A stretch of 64,000 bases of DNA from positions 1 to 64,000 of the forward strand of contig CANDNA010000001.1 in the NCBI GenBank assembly GCA_947385955.1, given 5' to 3'. The position numbers were made by a program, and so were the translations under genes. Shown piece by piece: positions 9,095 through 17,818 of the stretch (the first letter of the stretch is position 1; the number at the start of each line of letters is the position of its first letter). A model generated the notes under the pieces. The model ran no database searches, had not been told where the DNA came from, and was given only the letters and a program-made list of their open reading frames with translations. Source of the stretch: an uncultured Clostridia bacterium (GTDB lineage Bacteria > Bacillota > Clostridia > Lachnospirales > Lachnospiraceae).

Positions 9095-10113
9095 ATGATA
9101 ACTCCTTTTTCTCCGGCTTTGATCCGGCCCACGATATATGAAATTTCTCCGGCCGCCTGCAGCGCTGCCACCGTCCGGTCCCCATCTTCCTCATCCACCG
9201 CAAGCATCATGCCGATTCCCATATTGTATGTACCGTACATCATGTTCTCTTCTATACCGCCTTCTTTCTGCAGCAGACGGAAAACAGCCGGTACTTCATA
9301 GCTGTCCTTCTCCACCAGGGCGCACATACCTTCCGGCAGCATACGGGGAATATTTTCATAAAATCCTCCCCCTGTAATATGACTGCATCCTTTGACCCTG
9401 ATCCCGGCTTCCCTCACCGCCCGCAATGCCCTGACATAAATCCGGGTAGGGGCAAGCAGCGCATCCCCCAGTGAACCGCCCAATTCTTCGTAATAAGTCT
9501 CCAGGCTTTCCTTCGTCATGGTAAACACCTTACGCACAAGGGAAAACCCATTGCTGTGTACGCCGCTGGAGGCTATGCCCACCAGTACATCTCCCTCTCT
9601 GATATCCCTGCCGGTGATCAGATCTTTCTCGTCTGCCACGCCTACCGCAAAACCGGCCAGGTCATATTCTTCCAGAGGATAAAACCCGGGCATCTCCGCA
9701 GTCTCACCGCCAATCAGTGCCGCACCTGCCGCCTTGCACCCCTCTGCCACGCCTTTTACGATATCTGCTATCTTCTCAGGATAATTCTTGCCACAGGCAA
9801 TATAGTCAAGAAAGAACAGAGGCTCTCCCCCGGCGCATGCAATATCATTGACACACATGGCAACACAGTCGATCCCCACCGTATCATGCTTATCCATCAG
9901 AAAAGCCAGTTTCAGCTTGGTACCCACACCGTCCGTACCGGAAACCAGCACGGGATGCTCCATCTTCTGAAAGGCTTTCATGGAAAACAAACCCGAAAAA
10001 CCGCCAAGTCCGCCCATGACTTCCGGACGCATTGTCTCCTTTACATGCTTTTTTATCAGCTCCACAGAAGTATATCCTGCTTCGATGTCCACGCCTGCGC
10101 TCTTATAATCCAT
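9088..10113 (-). CDS. purM: Phosphoribosylformylglycinamidine cyclo-ligase (AIR synthetase)
   Basis: PurM closes the imidazole ring using ATP, making AIR. The 341-residue protein starts [20 protein letters not shown], as is usual. Family blocks are seen in [25 protein letters not shown] and [13 protein letters not shown]. The start at 10113 has AGGAG 7 nt upstream; a Met five codons earlier has no good site. It begins 21 bp after purE. Confidence 0.97.
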   Translation of the reverse strand: MDYKSAGVDIEAGYTSVELIKKHVKETMRPEVMGGLGGFSGLFSMKAFQKMEHPVLVSGTDGVGTKLKLAFLMDKHDTVGIDCVAMCVNDIACAGGEPLFFLDYIACGKNYPEKIADIVKGVAEGCKAAGAALIGGETAEMPGFYPLEEYDLAGFAVGVADEKDLITGRDIREGDVLVGIASSGVHSNGFSLVRKVFTMTKESLETYYEELGGSLGDALLAPTRIYVRALRAVREAGIRVKGCSHITGGGFYENIPRMLPEGMCALVEKDSYEVPAVFRLLQKEGGIEENMMYGTYNMGIGMMLAVDEEDGDRTVAALQAAGEISYIVGRIKAGEKGVIIC

Positions 10114-10134
10114 GCCTTTTCTCCTCATTCCTTC

Positions 10135-10635
10135 TCAATATTCCCGATATCCTTTTTCCTGCAAGCGGGCATCCTTTTGTTCCACGCTTTCTTTCATTTC
10201 CGCCGTATACGCTTTCAGTTTCCCCAGCAGTTCCCCGTCCGATACCGCCAGTATCCTGGCCGCCAGAAGCCCTGCATTCACACCGCCTCCGATAGCGACC
10301 GTAGCAACCGGAATCCCGGAGGGCATCTGTACAATGGAATACAGAGAATCTCTTCCGCCCAGGGAGGCGGTATGCATCGGAATCCCGATTACCGGCATGG
10401 GAAAAATCGCCGCGCACATACCCGGCAGATGCGCCGCCATACCGGCTCCCGCAATCACCACTTTGACGCCCCGCTCTTCAGCGCCCCTGGCATACTCAAA
10501 AAATACATCCGGCTCCCTGTGGGCGGAAATAATCCGCATCTCATAGGAAATCCCCAGTCTATCCAAAATATCAGCAGCTTTCGCCATCACCGGCATATCA
10601 GAATCGCTGCCCATTACAATTGAAACCTGTGCCAT
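10135..10635 (-). CDS. purE: N5-carboxyaminoimidazole ribonucleotide mutase
   Basis: PurE shifts the carboxyl group of N5-CAIR to make CAIR. The 166-residue protein has the class I motif MGSDSDMPVM at its N-terminus and the conserved ISAHREPD segment. No purK is seen in the window. It is the first gene of the purine run, behind a promoter in the end of the aminopeptidase gene. The ribosome site AAAGGAG is well placed. Confidence 0.97.
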   Translation of the reverse strand: MAQVSIVMGSDSDMPVMAKAADILDRLGISYEMRIISAHREPDVFFEYARGAEERGVKVVIAGAGMAAHLPGMCAAIFPMPVIGIPMHTASLGGRDSLYSIVQMPSGIPVATVAIGGGVNAGLLAARILAVSDGELLGKLKAYTAEMKESVEQKDARLQEKGYREY

Positions 10636-10664
10636 ATGCTGTCTCCTTTTCTCCGCTTATTTCT

Positions 10665-10693
10665 ATTTTATTATGAGAGCTCTGTATCGTCAA
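10665..10693 (-). promoter_or_regulatory. Promoter of the purine operon
   Basis: On the minus strand TTGACG (10688-10693) and TAAAAT (10665-10670) are separated by 17 nt. The -35 lies inside the last codons of the upstream aminopeptidase gene. The leader to purE is only about 25 nt, so there is no room for a purine riboswitch. Confidence 0.55.
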
Positions 10694-12803
10694 TACATGA
10701 AAACGGAAGATTCAGTTCGCTGCAGCCCGGAAGTACAAACCGGCCGTCCCGGATCACAGTCCACTCTCCCTGCTTTGATACCGCAGTCAACTCTCCCAGC
10801 TCATCATAGGGAATGGTAATATCCGTATGGCAGTTAAAATAAGCCTTTGCCTCATCCTCATGACGGCGAATGGAATAGCTGTTCTCTCTGGCAATCATCT
10901 CTCTGCCGTCCGGATTGTGTACCGGCAGGTCCTCACTGTGGGAATAGCAGGTATCCCCTACTGCAAAATGGGGTCCTGTTTTTTCCGCAATCAGAATGGG
11001 CAGCTTGTCCTCAATGCCATATTTCTTCGCCGCCACATAGGCCGTGGTATTGGTCCCGATGGCAAATTCCCCCATCGGCAGACTGTCATGATGGAACAGA
11101 ATATGATCCCTGATGTATTTCCGGTTTTCTTCCTCTGTTTTGAAATTGCCGCACCGGTATGCCGTAACCATCCCGTCTGTAAAGGTCAGTTCCAGATCCC
11201 GGTATTCCAGCCCGTTCAGATACACCCGGGTCACATGCAGCAGGCCGTTGGTACCTTCCAGTCTGGGAGAGGTAAATACTTCTCCCACAGGAATGTTCAC
11301 ATCTGCCACACAGTTTTCAAAAAGTGTCTCTGTTTCCGGAGCCCTGAGCGTCTGCAGGGCTACTCTTAAGTCTGTCCTGTTGCCTTTGCAGCCTTTGATC
11401 CTCACATACTCCGCCTGATCCAGTGTATGGATCATTGTCTGCTGTATGTTCCGATACAGATGATAATCCAGCGTATTGATCTGAATCACCGCGTCAAATA
11501 TTTCCGGAAAACGTTCTCCGATTTCCGGTACCGGAAAAGCGATAATGGTAAAGCTCCGCTCTTCCCCTTTGATATACTGATTGACCAGCCCGCCCGATGC
11601 CGATGCATACTCCACCGAGAGCCGCCTTTGGGATTCGCTTAACTGCAGCGCTTCTTTTTTTGCCTGCGGTGCAAACGGAATCTCTCCAAAGGCTTCCAGA
11701 CAGGCAGGCCCTCCATGAACAGACGCCAGCTCTGCAGACAGCTCATACGCCCGCTTCAGTTCTTCCAGCTTCCTCCCCACATATTTCCGATCCAGATACA
11801 GAGCTTCATCCTCCCGATGATCATACAGAAACTGTTTATTGGCATCCGCTCCGCAAAATCCGATCCGCCCTGCGCCACGTCTGTGAAAAATACTGAGGGA
11901 CGCCCGGTAAATTACCGGCTCCAGCCCCATTTTACGGAAATTCAGAACCGCCTGCCGGATCACACGTTCAAATCCTGCCCGGTAACGGATATTCACTGTC
12001 TTTTTCTTACTGATATCCTTACCGCCCACCAGGAACCCCATCCGATACCCTTCCGTAAACGTATCTGCAATCTTTTCAATCGTTTCTTCCGGCAGAGTAC
12101 TTAAATAAGAAGCCAGTTGTTCTTCACACCCGGTAATATACTCTCCATAGGCATACAGATACCGGCAATTGCTCAGATCACTTTCCATTACAATCCGCAG
12201 GAAAAAATCCTGCTCCGGGTCCAGTTGGCTGCGCACCCGCTTTTCCGTTTCTGTTTCTGAATAATCACTGACAAACCAATATACAATCTGACGCAGCTCT
12301 TCATAAGACGGCGTCTCTTTTCCATCCTCACGGGCACAGACAAATGCCTGATAGATTTCCAGAAACAGCTCCATCCGAATGGTCAGCTCTTCCTGCTCTC
12401 CTTCATAAACAGATGCAATCTGACTGTGCAGCTCCGCATACAGAAATGCCAGCAGCCTGCCCGTTTCCTCTCCATACAGCTTCACCGCATAAGCCGGATT
12501 TCCGTAACAGGATTCGTAATTTTCCGGCAGTATGTCCTCATACAGGCTGCGGTTCCGTATACGCAGACTTTCAATGGGCGTCCTTTCCATCAGCGGTTCA
12601 TGCACCTGCAGATCCCATTCCACCATCAGTTTGAATACAAAAGCTGCGGTTTCCCGGAAATAAGGCGCATACCGCTCTGCAATGCCGCTTTCCTCATCTG
12701 TCATTTTACTGATTCCGGCAATCCGATCCGCTGCCAGTGAAAACCGTTCCCATAGCTGTGCTGCCCGCTCTTTTGTCATCTGCTCTGTTTTGTTTTCTTT
12801 CAT
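10671..12803 (-). CDS. M29-family (aminopeptidase T-like) metallopeptidase
   Basis: A 710-residue protein. The C-terminal half, from about 330, carries the M29 pattern: PVGEVFTSPRLEGTNG, then HHDSLPMGEFAIGTNT, then EKTGPHFAVGDTCYSHSED, supplying the Glu, His and Asp metal ligands of this two-metal exopeptidase class. The N-terminal half is a helical region that I do not recognise and that standard 400-residue M29 enzymes lack. No signal peptide is seen, so it is probably a cytosolic peptidase. Its start overlaps the upstream membrane-protein gene by 4 bp. Confidence 0.85.
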   Translation of the reverse strand: MKENKTEQMTKERAAQLWERFSLAADRIAGISKMTDEESGIAERYAPYFRETAAFVFKLMVEWDLQVHEPLMERTPIESLRIRNRSLYEDILPENYESCYGNPAYAVKLYGEETGRLLAFLYAELHSQIASVYEGEQEELTIRMELFLEIYQAFVCAREDGKETPSYEELRQIVYWFVSDYSETETEKRVRSQLDPEQDFFLRIVMESDLSNCRYLYAYGEYITGCEEQLASYLSTLPEETIEKIADTFTEGYRMGFLVGGKDISKKKTVNIRYRAGFERVIRQAVLNFRKMGLEPVIYRASLSIFHRRGAGRIGFCGADANKQFLYDHREDEALYLDRKYVGRKLEELKRAYELSAELASVHGGPACLEAFGEIPFAPQAKKEALQLSESQRRLSVEYASASGGLVNQYIKGEERSFTIIAFPVPEIGERFPEIFDAVIQINTLDYHLYRNIQQTMIHTLDQAEYVRIKGCKGNRTDLRVALQTLRAPETETLFENCVADVNIPVGEVFTSPRLEGTNGLLHVTRVYLNGLEYRDLELTFTDGMVTAYRCGNFKTEEENRKYIRDHILFHHDSLPMGEFAIGTNTTAYVAAKKYGIEDKLPILIAEKTGPHFAVGDTCYSHSEDLPVHNPDGREMIARENSYSIRRHEDEAKAYFNCHTDITIPYDELGELTAVSKQGEWTVIRDGRFVLPGCSELNLPFSCIDDTELS

Positions 12804-13123
12804 ATTCCATATGCTCCTGCAAATAAAATAAATCCGGCGCCTGTCAAAACCAGGGTATTGATGACAAGGCCCAGATACGAAAAAAGATAATATTTGTCCG
12901 GTTCCATTCTGGACAAAATGCCGAGTATCAGCCCGGCTATGGAAAACAGTACCGCCGTCAGTACGGCAACTCCATAGCGCGGCTCGGCAATCCCGCCATT
13001 TCGAAATGTAAAATAAAGCGCCAGCAAAATGGAAACAGCAGAAACAATCCCCAAAACGGTTGACATAATACCTCTCTGGGGATGCTCTTTATTTGTAAAT
13101 ATATAGCCGTTTTTTTTTGCCAT
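12800..13123 (-). CDS. Small membrane protein, three to four transmembrane segments (possible DUF6142)
   Basis: A 107-residue protein. A short charged N-terminus (KKNGYIFTNKEHPQRGIMST) is followed by about three hydrophobic helices: 21-40, 50-70 and 80-105. The layout resembles a small Lachnospiraceae family that I recall as DUF6142; this is memory, not a search. It overlaps the aminopeptidase start by 4 bp, so the two are expressed together. Confidence 0.7.
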   Translation of the reverse strand: MAKKNGYIFTNKEHPQRGIMSTVLGIVSAVSILLALYFTFRNGGIAEPRYGVAVLTAVLFSIAGLILGILSRMEPDKYYLFSYLGLVINTLVLTGAGFILFAGAYGI

Positions 13124-13161
13124 TCCTGCCTCCTGTCCCGTGGATCATACCATACATGAGG

Positions 13162-13314
13162 CTAAAACAACAATTTTGATTTGGCAGCCAGCAGCCTGCC
13201 TCCTCCTACAATCAATAATACGCCGCCTGCCACACCTGCCACAATTGCAAGAATGCCCAGTGTAATGTTCAAACCTCCGGTGATTCCCATTACCTTATAT
13301 GCCTTTTCTTCCAT
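13162..13314 (-). CDS. Tiny glycine-rich membrane protein
   Basis: A 50-residue protein starting MEEKAYKVMGITGGLNI, with one long Gly/Ala/Val hydrophobic stretch (about 10-40) and a basic C-terminus. The start at 13314 has AGGAG sites upstream; longer in-frame starts would overlap pyrE. Function unknown. It lies between pyrE and the DUF6142-like gene in the same direction, with a short gap each side. Confidence 0.65.
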   Translation of the reverse strand: MEEKAYKVMGITGGLNITLGILAIVAGVAGGVLLIVGGGRLLAAKSKLLF

Positions 13315-13330
13315 CAAACTCCTGCTCCTT

Positions 13331-14011
13331 TTATTGTTTTGCTCCATAAACTGCATAATATGCATCTATGGACTCTTTTATTCTGTCATCAATGTAAACC
13401 GTGCCCCGATAGTCCCTGTGATACAGATAAGAAACCACATCCTCCATCGATACAATCGCTGCCGCAGGGAAACCATAGGTTTCCTGAATCTCTTCCAGAG
13501 CGCTCCTGTCACTTTTCTGTCCCTTCTCCATCCGGTTCAGGGATACGATCAGTCCCACAATCTCCACATCTGCCTGCGCTTTCAGGATCGGATACGTTTC
13601 TTCAATGGATTTCCCGGAAGTCGTCACATCCTCTATGATAATCACCCTGTCCCCGTCCTGCACCGGACTGCCCAGCAGGATACCGGTATCCCCATGATCC
13701 TTACTCTCTTTCCGGTTGGAACAATATTTCACATCTTTTCCATACAGCTCACTGATCGCCATGACAGTCGCCACGCCCAGGGGAATCCCCTTATACGCCG
13801 GCCCGAACAGAATATCAAACTCCAGGCCATAGTGGTCATGGATCGCCTTTGCATAATACTGCCCCAGCCTGCGGAGCTGTGTACCGGTCACATAAGAACC
13901 CGCATTCATAAAAAACGGAGATTTCCGCCCGCTCTTCAATGTAAAATCGCCGAATTTCAACACATTGCTATCCAGCATAAATTCAATGAATTCCTGCTTG
14001 TACTGTTCCAT
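13331..14011 (-). CDS. pyrE: Orotate phosphoribosyltransferase
   Basis: PyrE makes OMP from orotate and PRPP. The 226-residue protein has the PRPP-binding motif VIIIEDVTTSGKSIEE at about 122-137. The N-terminal FTLKSGRKSPFFMNAG and the mobile-loop region with NRKESKDHG match the longer bacterial subclass. No other pyr gene lies in the window. It starts about 105 bp after the end of the helix-hairpin-helix gene. Confidence 0.96.
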   Translation of the reverse strand: MEQYKQEFIEFMLDSNVLKFGDFTLKSGRKSPFFMNAGSYVTGTQLRRLGQYYAKAIHDHYGLEFDILFGPAYKGIPLGVATVMAISELYGKDVKYCSNRKESKDHGDTGILLGSPVQDGDRVIIIEDVTTSGKSIEETYPILKAQADVEIVGLIVSLNRMEKGQKSDRSALEEIQETYGFPAAAIVSMEDVVSYLYHRDYRGTVYIDDRIKESIDAYYAVYGAKQ

Positions 14012-14116
14012 ACTGTCTCATACCCCGCCAAATATTTTTTCTCATTCTAACACATGTCCCGTTTATTATCAATTGTTTTTCGACGACGCACCCGGTTTGA
14101 CACCTGTACCGGCGCC

Positions 14117-14440
14117 TTACGGATTTTCCGGATACTCCTTATCTTTCCAATACCACCATTTCAGTTTTTCCGGCTCATGCTCTTCATGCTCTGCAAAATA
14201 AACTGCACAGCGAAATACATACAACACACATGGGTCATCCTGAAATCCTTTTTTCAATGCATCCAGATGATACAGTTCCTCCGGGCTTTTTCCCTTCAGA
14301 TCGGCAACGCAGTGGATTCCGATGTTCTCCAGATGCCGTTCCATATTCTTTCCCACACCGGGAATCTTTTTCAAGTCACTGACAGGACATCTGTTATTCT
14401 CTTCCGCTTCCTGTTTCCCTGGCTCCTGGCTGTTTTTCAT
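14117..14440 (-). CDS. Helix-hairpin-helix protein (Cdd1-like)
   Basis: A 107-residue protein with a helix-hairpin-helix segment DLKKIPGVGKNMERHLENIGI at about 22-42. A conserved C-terminus follows with CVLYVFRCAVYFAEHEEHEPEKLKWWYWKD. This layout matches the small family labelled pathogenicity locus Cdd1. The helix-hairpin-helix suggests DNA binding, but no function is established. Its first 47 bp overlap the end of the gene upstream in another frame. An AGGAGG site lies 12 nt before the ATG, a little far. Confidence 0.8.
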   Translation of the reverse strand: MKNSQEPGKQEAEENNRCPVSDLKKIPGVGKNMERHLENIGIHCVADLKGKSPEELYHLDALKKGFQDDPCVLYVFRCAVYFAEHEEHEPEKLKWWYWKDKEYPENP

Positions 14441-14792
14441 AATTTCTAATTTCCTCCTGATTATAAACCCCTTCCCGTCCCCAAAGCAGGGTTTCTATCT
14501 TTTCCGGTGAAACATCCCCTGCTTTTTCATACCTGGGAGTCCCCCGGATACATGCACCGAAAAAATACAGCTCCCCGCATTTAACACATTGCAGATAAAA
14601 GCATACCGTAAAATGCGTTTCTTCCTCCAGGACCTGCACCATACGTTCAAAAGGGCAATCCCCTGCATACACCCTCAGTTGCCCTCTGGATACCAGTACG
14701 GACAATAATCTGTAGACCGGAATGAAATTCTGATCCGGATTGGTTTTGGCCCCTGTAAAAACACAGTCAACAATATTGCAGTTTCCACACAT
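14394..14792 (-). CDS. Hypothetical cysteine-containing protein
   Basis: A 132-residue protein starting MCGNCNIVDCVFTGAKTNPD, with a CxxC and later a CVKCGELYFFGAC block that could bind zinc. No known family is recognised. An AAGGGGG ribosome site precedes the ATG. Its last 47 bp overlap the helix-hairpin-helix gene in a different frame, and its start is 3 bp past the stop of the upstream kinase-like gene. This is a tightly packed, probably co-translated trio. Confidence 0.65.
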   Translation of the reverse strand: MCGNCNIVDCVFTGAKTNPDQNFIPVYRLLSVLVSRGQLRVYAGDCPFERMVQVLEEETHFTVCFYLQCVKCGELYFFGACIRGTPRYEKAGDVSPEKIETLLWGREGVYNQEEIRNYEKQPGARETGSGRE

Positions 14793-14795
14793 AGT

Positions 14796-15314
14796 TCAGC
14801 CCCCTTTTGGATTTTTCATGCTGCCGGTTTCCGTTTCCAGATACGCATCTGCCTCCTGCCTTGATCTGAAAATATGTACGGTCTTCTGATTTTGATATTT
14901 TTTTATCAGGAAACAGAGCTGCGGGCGCTGCCTTTCGGGAAAATGCAGAATCCACTCTTTCAATTCCGCGTCAAATTCCGTTTCTGTCCACGGCATATCC
15001 TCTCTGCTTTTCCCAATCCTCGACCACGCTCCTTCCAGACATACCTCCACCGGATAATCCAGAAAATATATGGTATCACATGCCCGTATACGCACCTCAA
15101 GGGTACGCAGATAATTGCCGTCTATGATCCACTGCTGCTTATCCAGTATAACAGATAAACGAAAATCAAACTCTTTCCGGCTGATATTGGTCCGATCCGG
15201 CTTATGCCAGATCCGATCCAGATAATATAAGGGAATACCGGTCCCATCCCGCAGCTTTCTGGCAAATGTGCTTTTTCCGGCTCCGGGACTTCCTATTACG
15301 AGCGCTCTCTGCAT
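14796..15314 (-). CDS. P-loop nucleoside/nucleotide kinase-like protein
   Basis: A 172-residue protein starting MQRALVIGSPGAGKSTFARK. The Walker A motif GSPGAGKS is at residues 8-15. LYYLDRIWHKPD and the DxxxWIIDGNYLRT block follow, then an Arg-rich lid-like stretch. This is the layout of small adenylate-kinase-like proteins sometimes called topology-modulation (FlaR-like) proteins. The substrate is unknown. The start at 15314 has AAAGGAG 5-6 nt upstream; a longer extension is rejected for lack of a site. Confidence 0.8.
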   Translation of the reverse strand: MQRALVIGSPGAGKSTFARKLRDGTGIPLYYLDRIWHKPDRTNISRKEFDFRLSVILDKQQWIIDGNYLRTLEVRIRACDTIYFLDYPVEVCLEGAWSRIGKSREDMPWTETEFDAELKEWILHFPERQRPQLCFLIKKYQNQKTVHIFRSRQEADAYLETETGSMKNPKGG

Positions 15315-15324
15315 ATGTACTCCT

Positions 15325-17142
15325 TTATGAAAAAATCTTCTCCAGCCTCGCTGCCCGGGCACACACGGCTTCCTGTCCTGTCCTCCTTGCCAAAAGGAAA
15401 GCAGCCAGCCTCTCCCGCAATTCTACAAACGCATTTTCGATCCCGGAAAGCTCCCCTGCCGCTTCACTCTGCTTTTCCCCGTCAGGCTTATCGGCGCTTT
15501 TCAGTTCTGCTATTCTGGCCCCCACTTCGTCAAACAATCGTTCCAATTCCATGCAGTAGGTATTGATTCCCTGATACGCAGACAGGATCCTGCTGCATTC
15601 TTCTTTCAGATCAGCCGCCTGTTTCTCCTGATTTATATTCTCCAGCGGAATCGGCTTTCCTCTGTATCTTACTACCGTCTGCTGACAGAAATCATGCAGC
15701 GGGCAATGTTCTGTCATTTCTTTCAATCTTTCCGAACCCAGGATGCGTAATTCGATGGGACCGAATCGTTGCAGCAAATCTGGTATGATTTCCGGCTGGT
15801 TTTTCTCCAGCCTTACAATGCTGTCTCTCAATTCCCACATCTCCTCCAGAGAATTGATATAGTCCACCAGCCTTGCCGGCAGATACACTGTGATAGCCGC
15901 GCCGTCTCTCTTCAAGTCAGGGCTTTTGCTGTAACCTGCCAGCAGAAAGAAACCGTTTGCCCCCAGGTTAATTATCTTGGTTACATTTTTTATAACCACT
16001 GTTTTACTGTTGTCCTTATACTGATAGCGCCAGGTACCGCCTGCCTCTTTGGCACATCCGGCAGAGATTCCCGGCCCTGCCGCCCGGTCAACCGGCACTT
16101 TAAAATAAGTATAACGTCCTACATTATTCCGGTATTTTTTTATCTTTTCCAGCGTTTCCAGTTCCGTAATTTCCATCCAGTCATCCTGACTGTATGCAGC
16201 AGGCGCCTGTAAAACAGGCATCCTTTCGGCCAGCTCACTGCCGGATTCAAATCCTTCCAGCGCTGTCAGCCCGTAAAAGGCTTTCAGGATTTCAAACAAC
16301 CCATCCCCGTCCCCTGCTTTCAGCGCGCTTTGCAGGTCAGAATAAATGGCTTTCATTTTTTCAAATCTGTCAGGCTCCATCACACTCATATATCTTGCGT
16401 CATAGTCAAATCCTTCTTTTTCTCCTGTTTCTGCCCGTATCATCGTGTTCGGCCCGTAAAAAAGATTCCCCTGGGGCCAGATCAGATAATCCTCTTCTGT
16501 TTCATTATATTGATTTATATAGCTTACCTGCTCTGTTTCAATAAAATTCCCGCTGCTGTCTTTCTGCATCCAGGGCACACCGGCACACCAGTACAGTTCC
16601 CGCTTTTGTTCCCGGCTCAGCAGCGCCAGAGCGGCTTTCAGCAGATTCTGGGGAATAATGTGATGGGCTGTCTGAGGCAGGCCTCCCACAGGTTCCCGAT
16701 CAGTCGATTTGTCAAAAGGATTCCTCTGCACAGGCCCGTCCGGCACAGCCATCCTCTGCACCGCCTGACTTCCTCCCATAGCCCTGCCGATCTCATCTGC
16801 CTGTCTTTCCAGTACCGGGTCCGTATTCATTTTTACGCCGCTTGCATGCCGGGTATCGGCCCGGACGATCCCCTGCTTTTGCTGGACCACATGCCCCAGC
16901 TCATGGGGCAGATGCCGCTCCTGGCCGGGACCGATATACACCCGGTTTCCCTGCGTATACGCACGGGCATCCAGCCTGGCTGGACGATCCGAATGATAGG
17001 ACACCCTTACATCGTCCAGAGAAAAGCCGCTGCTTTCTTCCACTCTCCGTTTCAACTGCGGCGGAATCCCGGTATCATTCCGTTTCACCGGTTTCCGGCT
17101 TCTCGCTTCGTTTCCTGCCTTTTCGTATTGGTATTGATCCAT
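15325..17142 (-). CDS. DUF4157 (eCIS-core) metallopeptidase-like protein with a possible HNH-type region
   Basis: A 605-residue protein. Residues about 24-122 match the DUF4157 layout: FSLDDVRVSYHSDRPARLDA, then the zinc motif HELGH at 80-84 followed by VVQQKQG, then a downstream Glu near LERQADEIG. At 159-164 comes AHHIIP, and about 60 residues later WPQGNLFYGPN. Spaced this way they resemble HNH/AHH-type nuclease cores, but the match is partial. The remaining 350 residues are mostly helical and unrecognised. No signal peptide and no contractile-injection gene are near. DUF4157 is often carried by effectors of such systems, so this may be an orphan toxin or effector. The start at 17142 has AGAGGTG upstream. 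Confidence 0.7.
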   Translation of the reverse strand: MDQYQYEKAGNEARSRKPVKRNDTGIPPQLKRRVEESSGFSLDDVRVSYHSDRPARLDARAYTQGNRVYIGPGQERHLPHELGHVVQQKQGIVRADTRHASGVKMNTDPVLERQADEIGRAMGGSQAVQRMAVPDGPVQRNPFDKSTDREPVGGLPQTAHHIIPQNLLKAALALLSREQKRELYWCAGVPWMQKDSSGNFIETEQVSYINQYNETEEDYLIWPQGNLFYGPNTMIRAETGEKEGFDYDARYMSVMEPDRFEKMKAIYSDLQSALKAGDGDGLFEILKAFYGLTALEGFESGSELAERMPVLQAPAAYSQDDWMEITELETLEKIKKYRNNVGRYTYFKVPVDRAAGPGISAGCAKEAGGTWRYQYKDNSKTVVIKNVTKIINLGANGFFLLAGYSKSPDLKRDGAAITVYLPARLVDYINSLEEMWELRDSIVRLEKNQPEIIPDLLQRFGPIELRILGSERLKEMTEHCPLHDFCQQTVVRYRGKPIPLENINQEKQAADLKEECSRILSAYQGINTYCMELERLFDEVGARIAELKSADKPDGEKQSEAAGELSGIENAFVELRERLAAFLLARRTGQEAVCARAARLEKIFS

Positions 17143-17152
17143 CTGACACCTC

Positions 17153-17788
17153 TCACTCCACAAAAGAATGGCTCATAATATAGAACTCTTCCTGACTGGG
17201 CCGGTATGTTCTCTCTTTCTTTTCCAGAGTTTCATCATACCGGAGTGCATCTGCTTCCGTAACCGCCATAACAGGACTGTCATGATAATACCACTTTCTC
17301 CCGTCAAGCGCATGGGGAACCAGTTCCTTTACCAGCATAGCTGTCGGAAATTTGTCATTTTCCGTACAGATATGAAATCTTTTGCAGCACTGAAATCCGC
17401 TGGATACATAGTTTGACGGCGCTCCGAATATGACGATTACATCATAGCCAAGAGCCGCTGCCTTTTCAAAGGAATGCTGCATCAGCCGTTTCCCGTATCC
17501 CCTGCGCTGATACTGTGGTGCAATACAAAGAGGCCCAAAGGTAAGGATTTCCTTTTTTTCACCTGCCGTATCTGTCAGGGAAGCCCTGGTATACATAATA
17601 CTGCCGGCCACCTTTCCATCCACTTCCAGCACAAAATCCAGCTCCGGAATAAAATCGGCATGATCCCGCATCACATGCACCAGATAATGTTCCACACATC
17701 CCGGGATATACAGATTATAAAAGGCTTCCCGTGTCATCTTTTCCACAGCCTGATAGTCTTTTCTTTCTTCATTTCTGATGAAAATCAT
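17153..17788 (-). CDS. GNAT-family N-acetyltransferase
   Basis: A 211-residue protein. The acetyl-CoA loop is LCIAPQYQRRGYGKRLMQHS. The N-terminus IFIRNEERKDYQAVEKMTREAF is typical of GNAT. The C-terminal half is longer than the minimal fold. The substrate is unknown. It ends 10 bp before the DUF4157 gene, so the two may be one transcript; whether it modifies that protein cannot be read from the sequence. Confidence 0.85.
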   Translation of the reverse strand: MIFIRNEERKDYQAVEKMTREAFYNLYIPGCVEHYLVHVMRDHADFIPELDFVLEVDGKVAGSIMYTRASLTDTAGEKKEILTFGPLCIAPQYQRRGYGKRLMQHSFEKAAALGYDVIVIFGAPSNYVSSGFQCCKRFHICTENDKFPTAMLVKELVPHALDGRKWYYHDSPVMAVTEADALRYDETLEKKERTYRPSQEEFYIMSHSFVE

Positions 17789-17818
17789 ATGGATTTTCCT
17801 CCCGTCGTCCTATCCTTT

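Noticed and set aside
9556-10623. A 355-codon plus-strand open frame over purM and purE
   Set aside because: Both purine genes are unmistakable, and the opposite frame has no ribosome site or domain.
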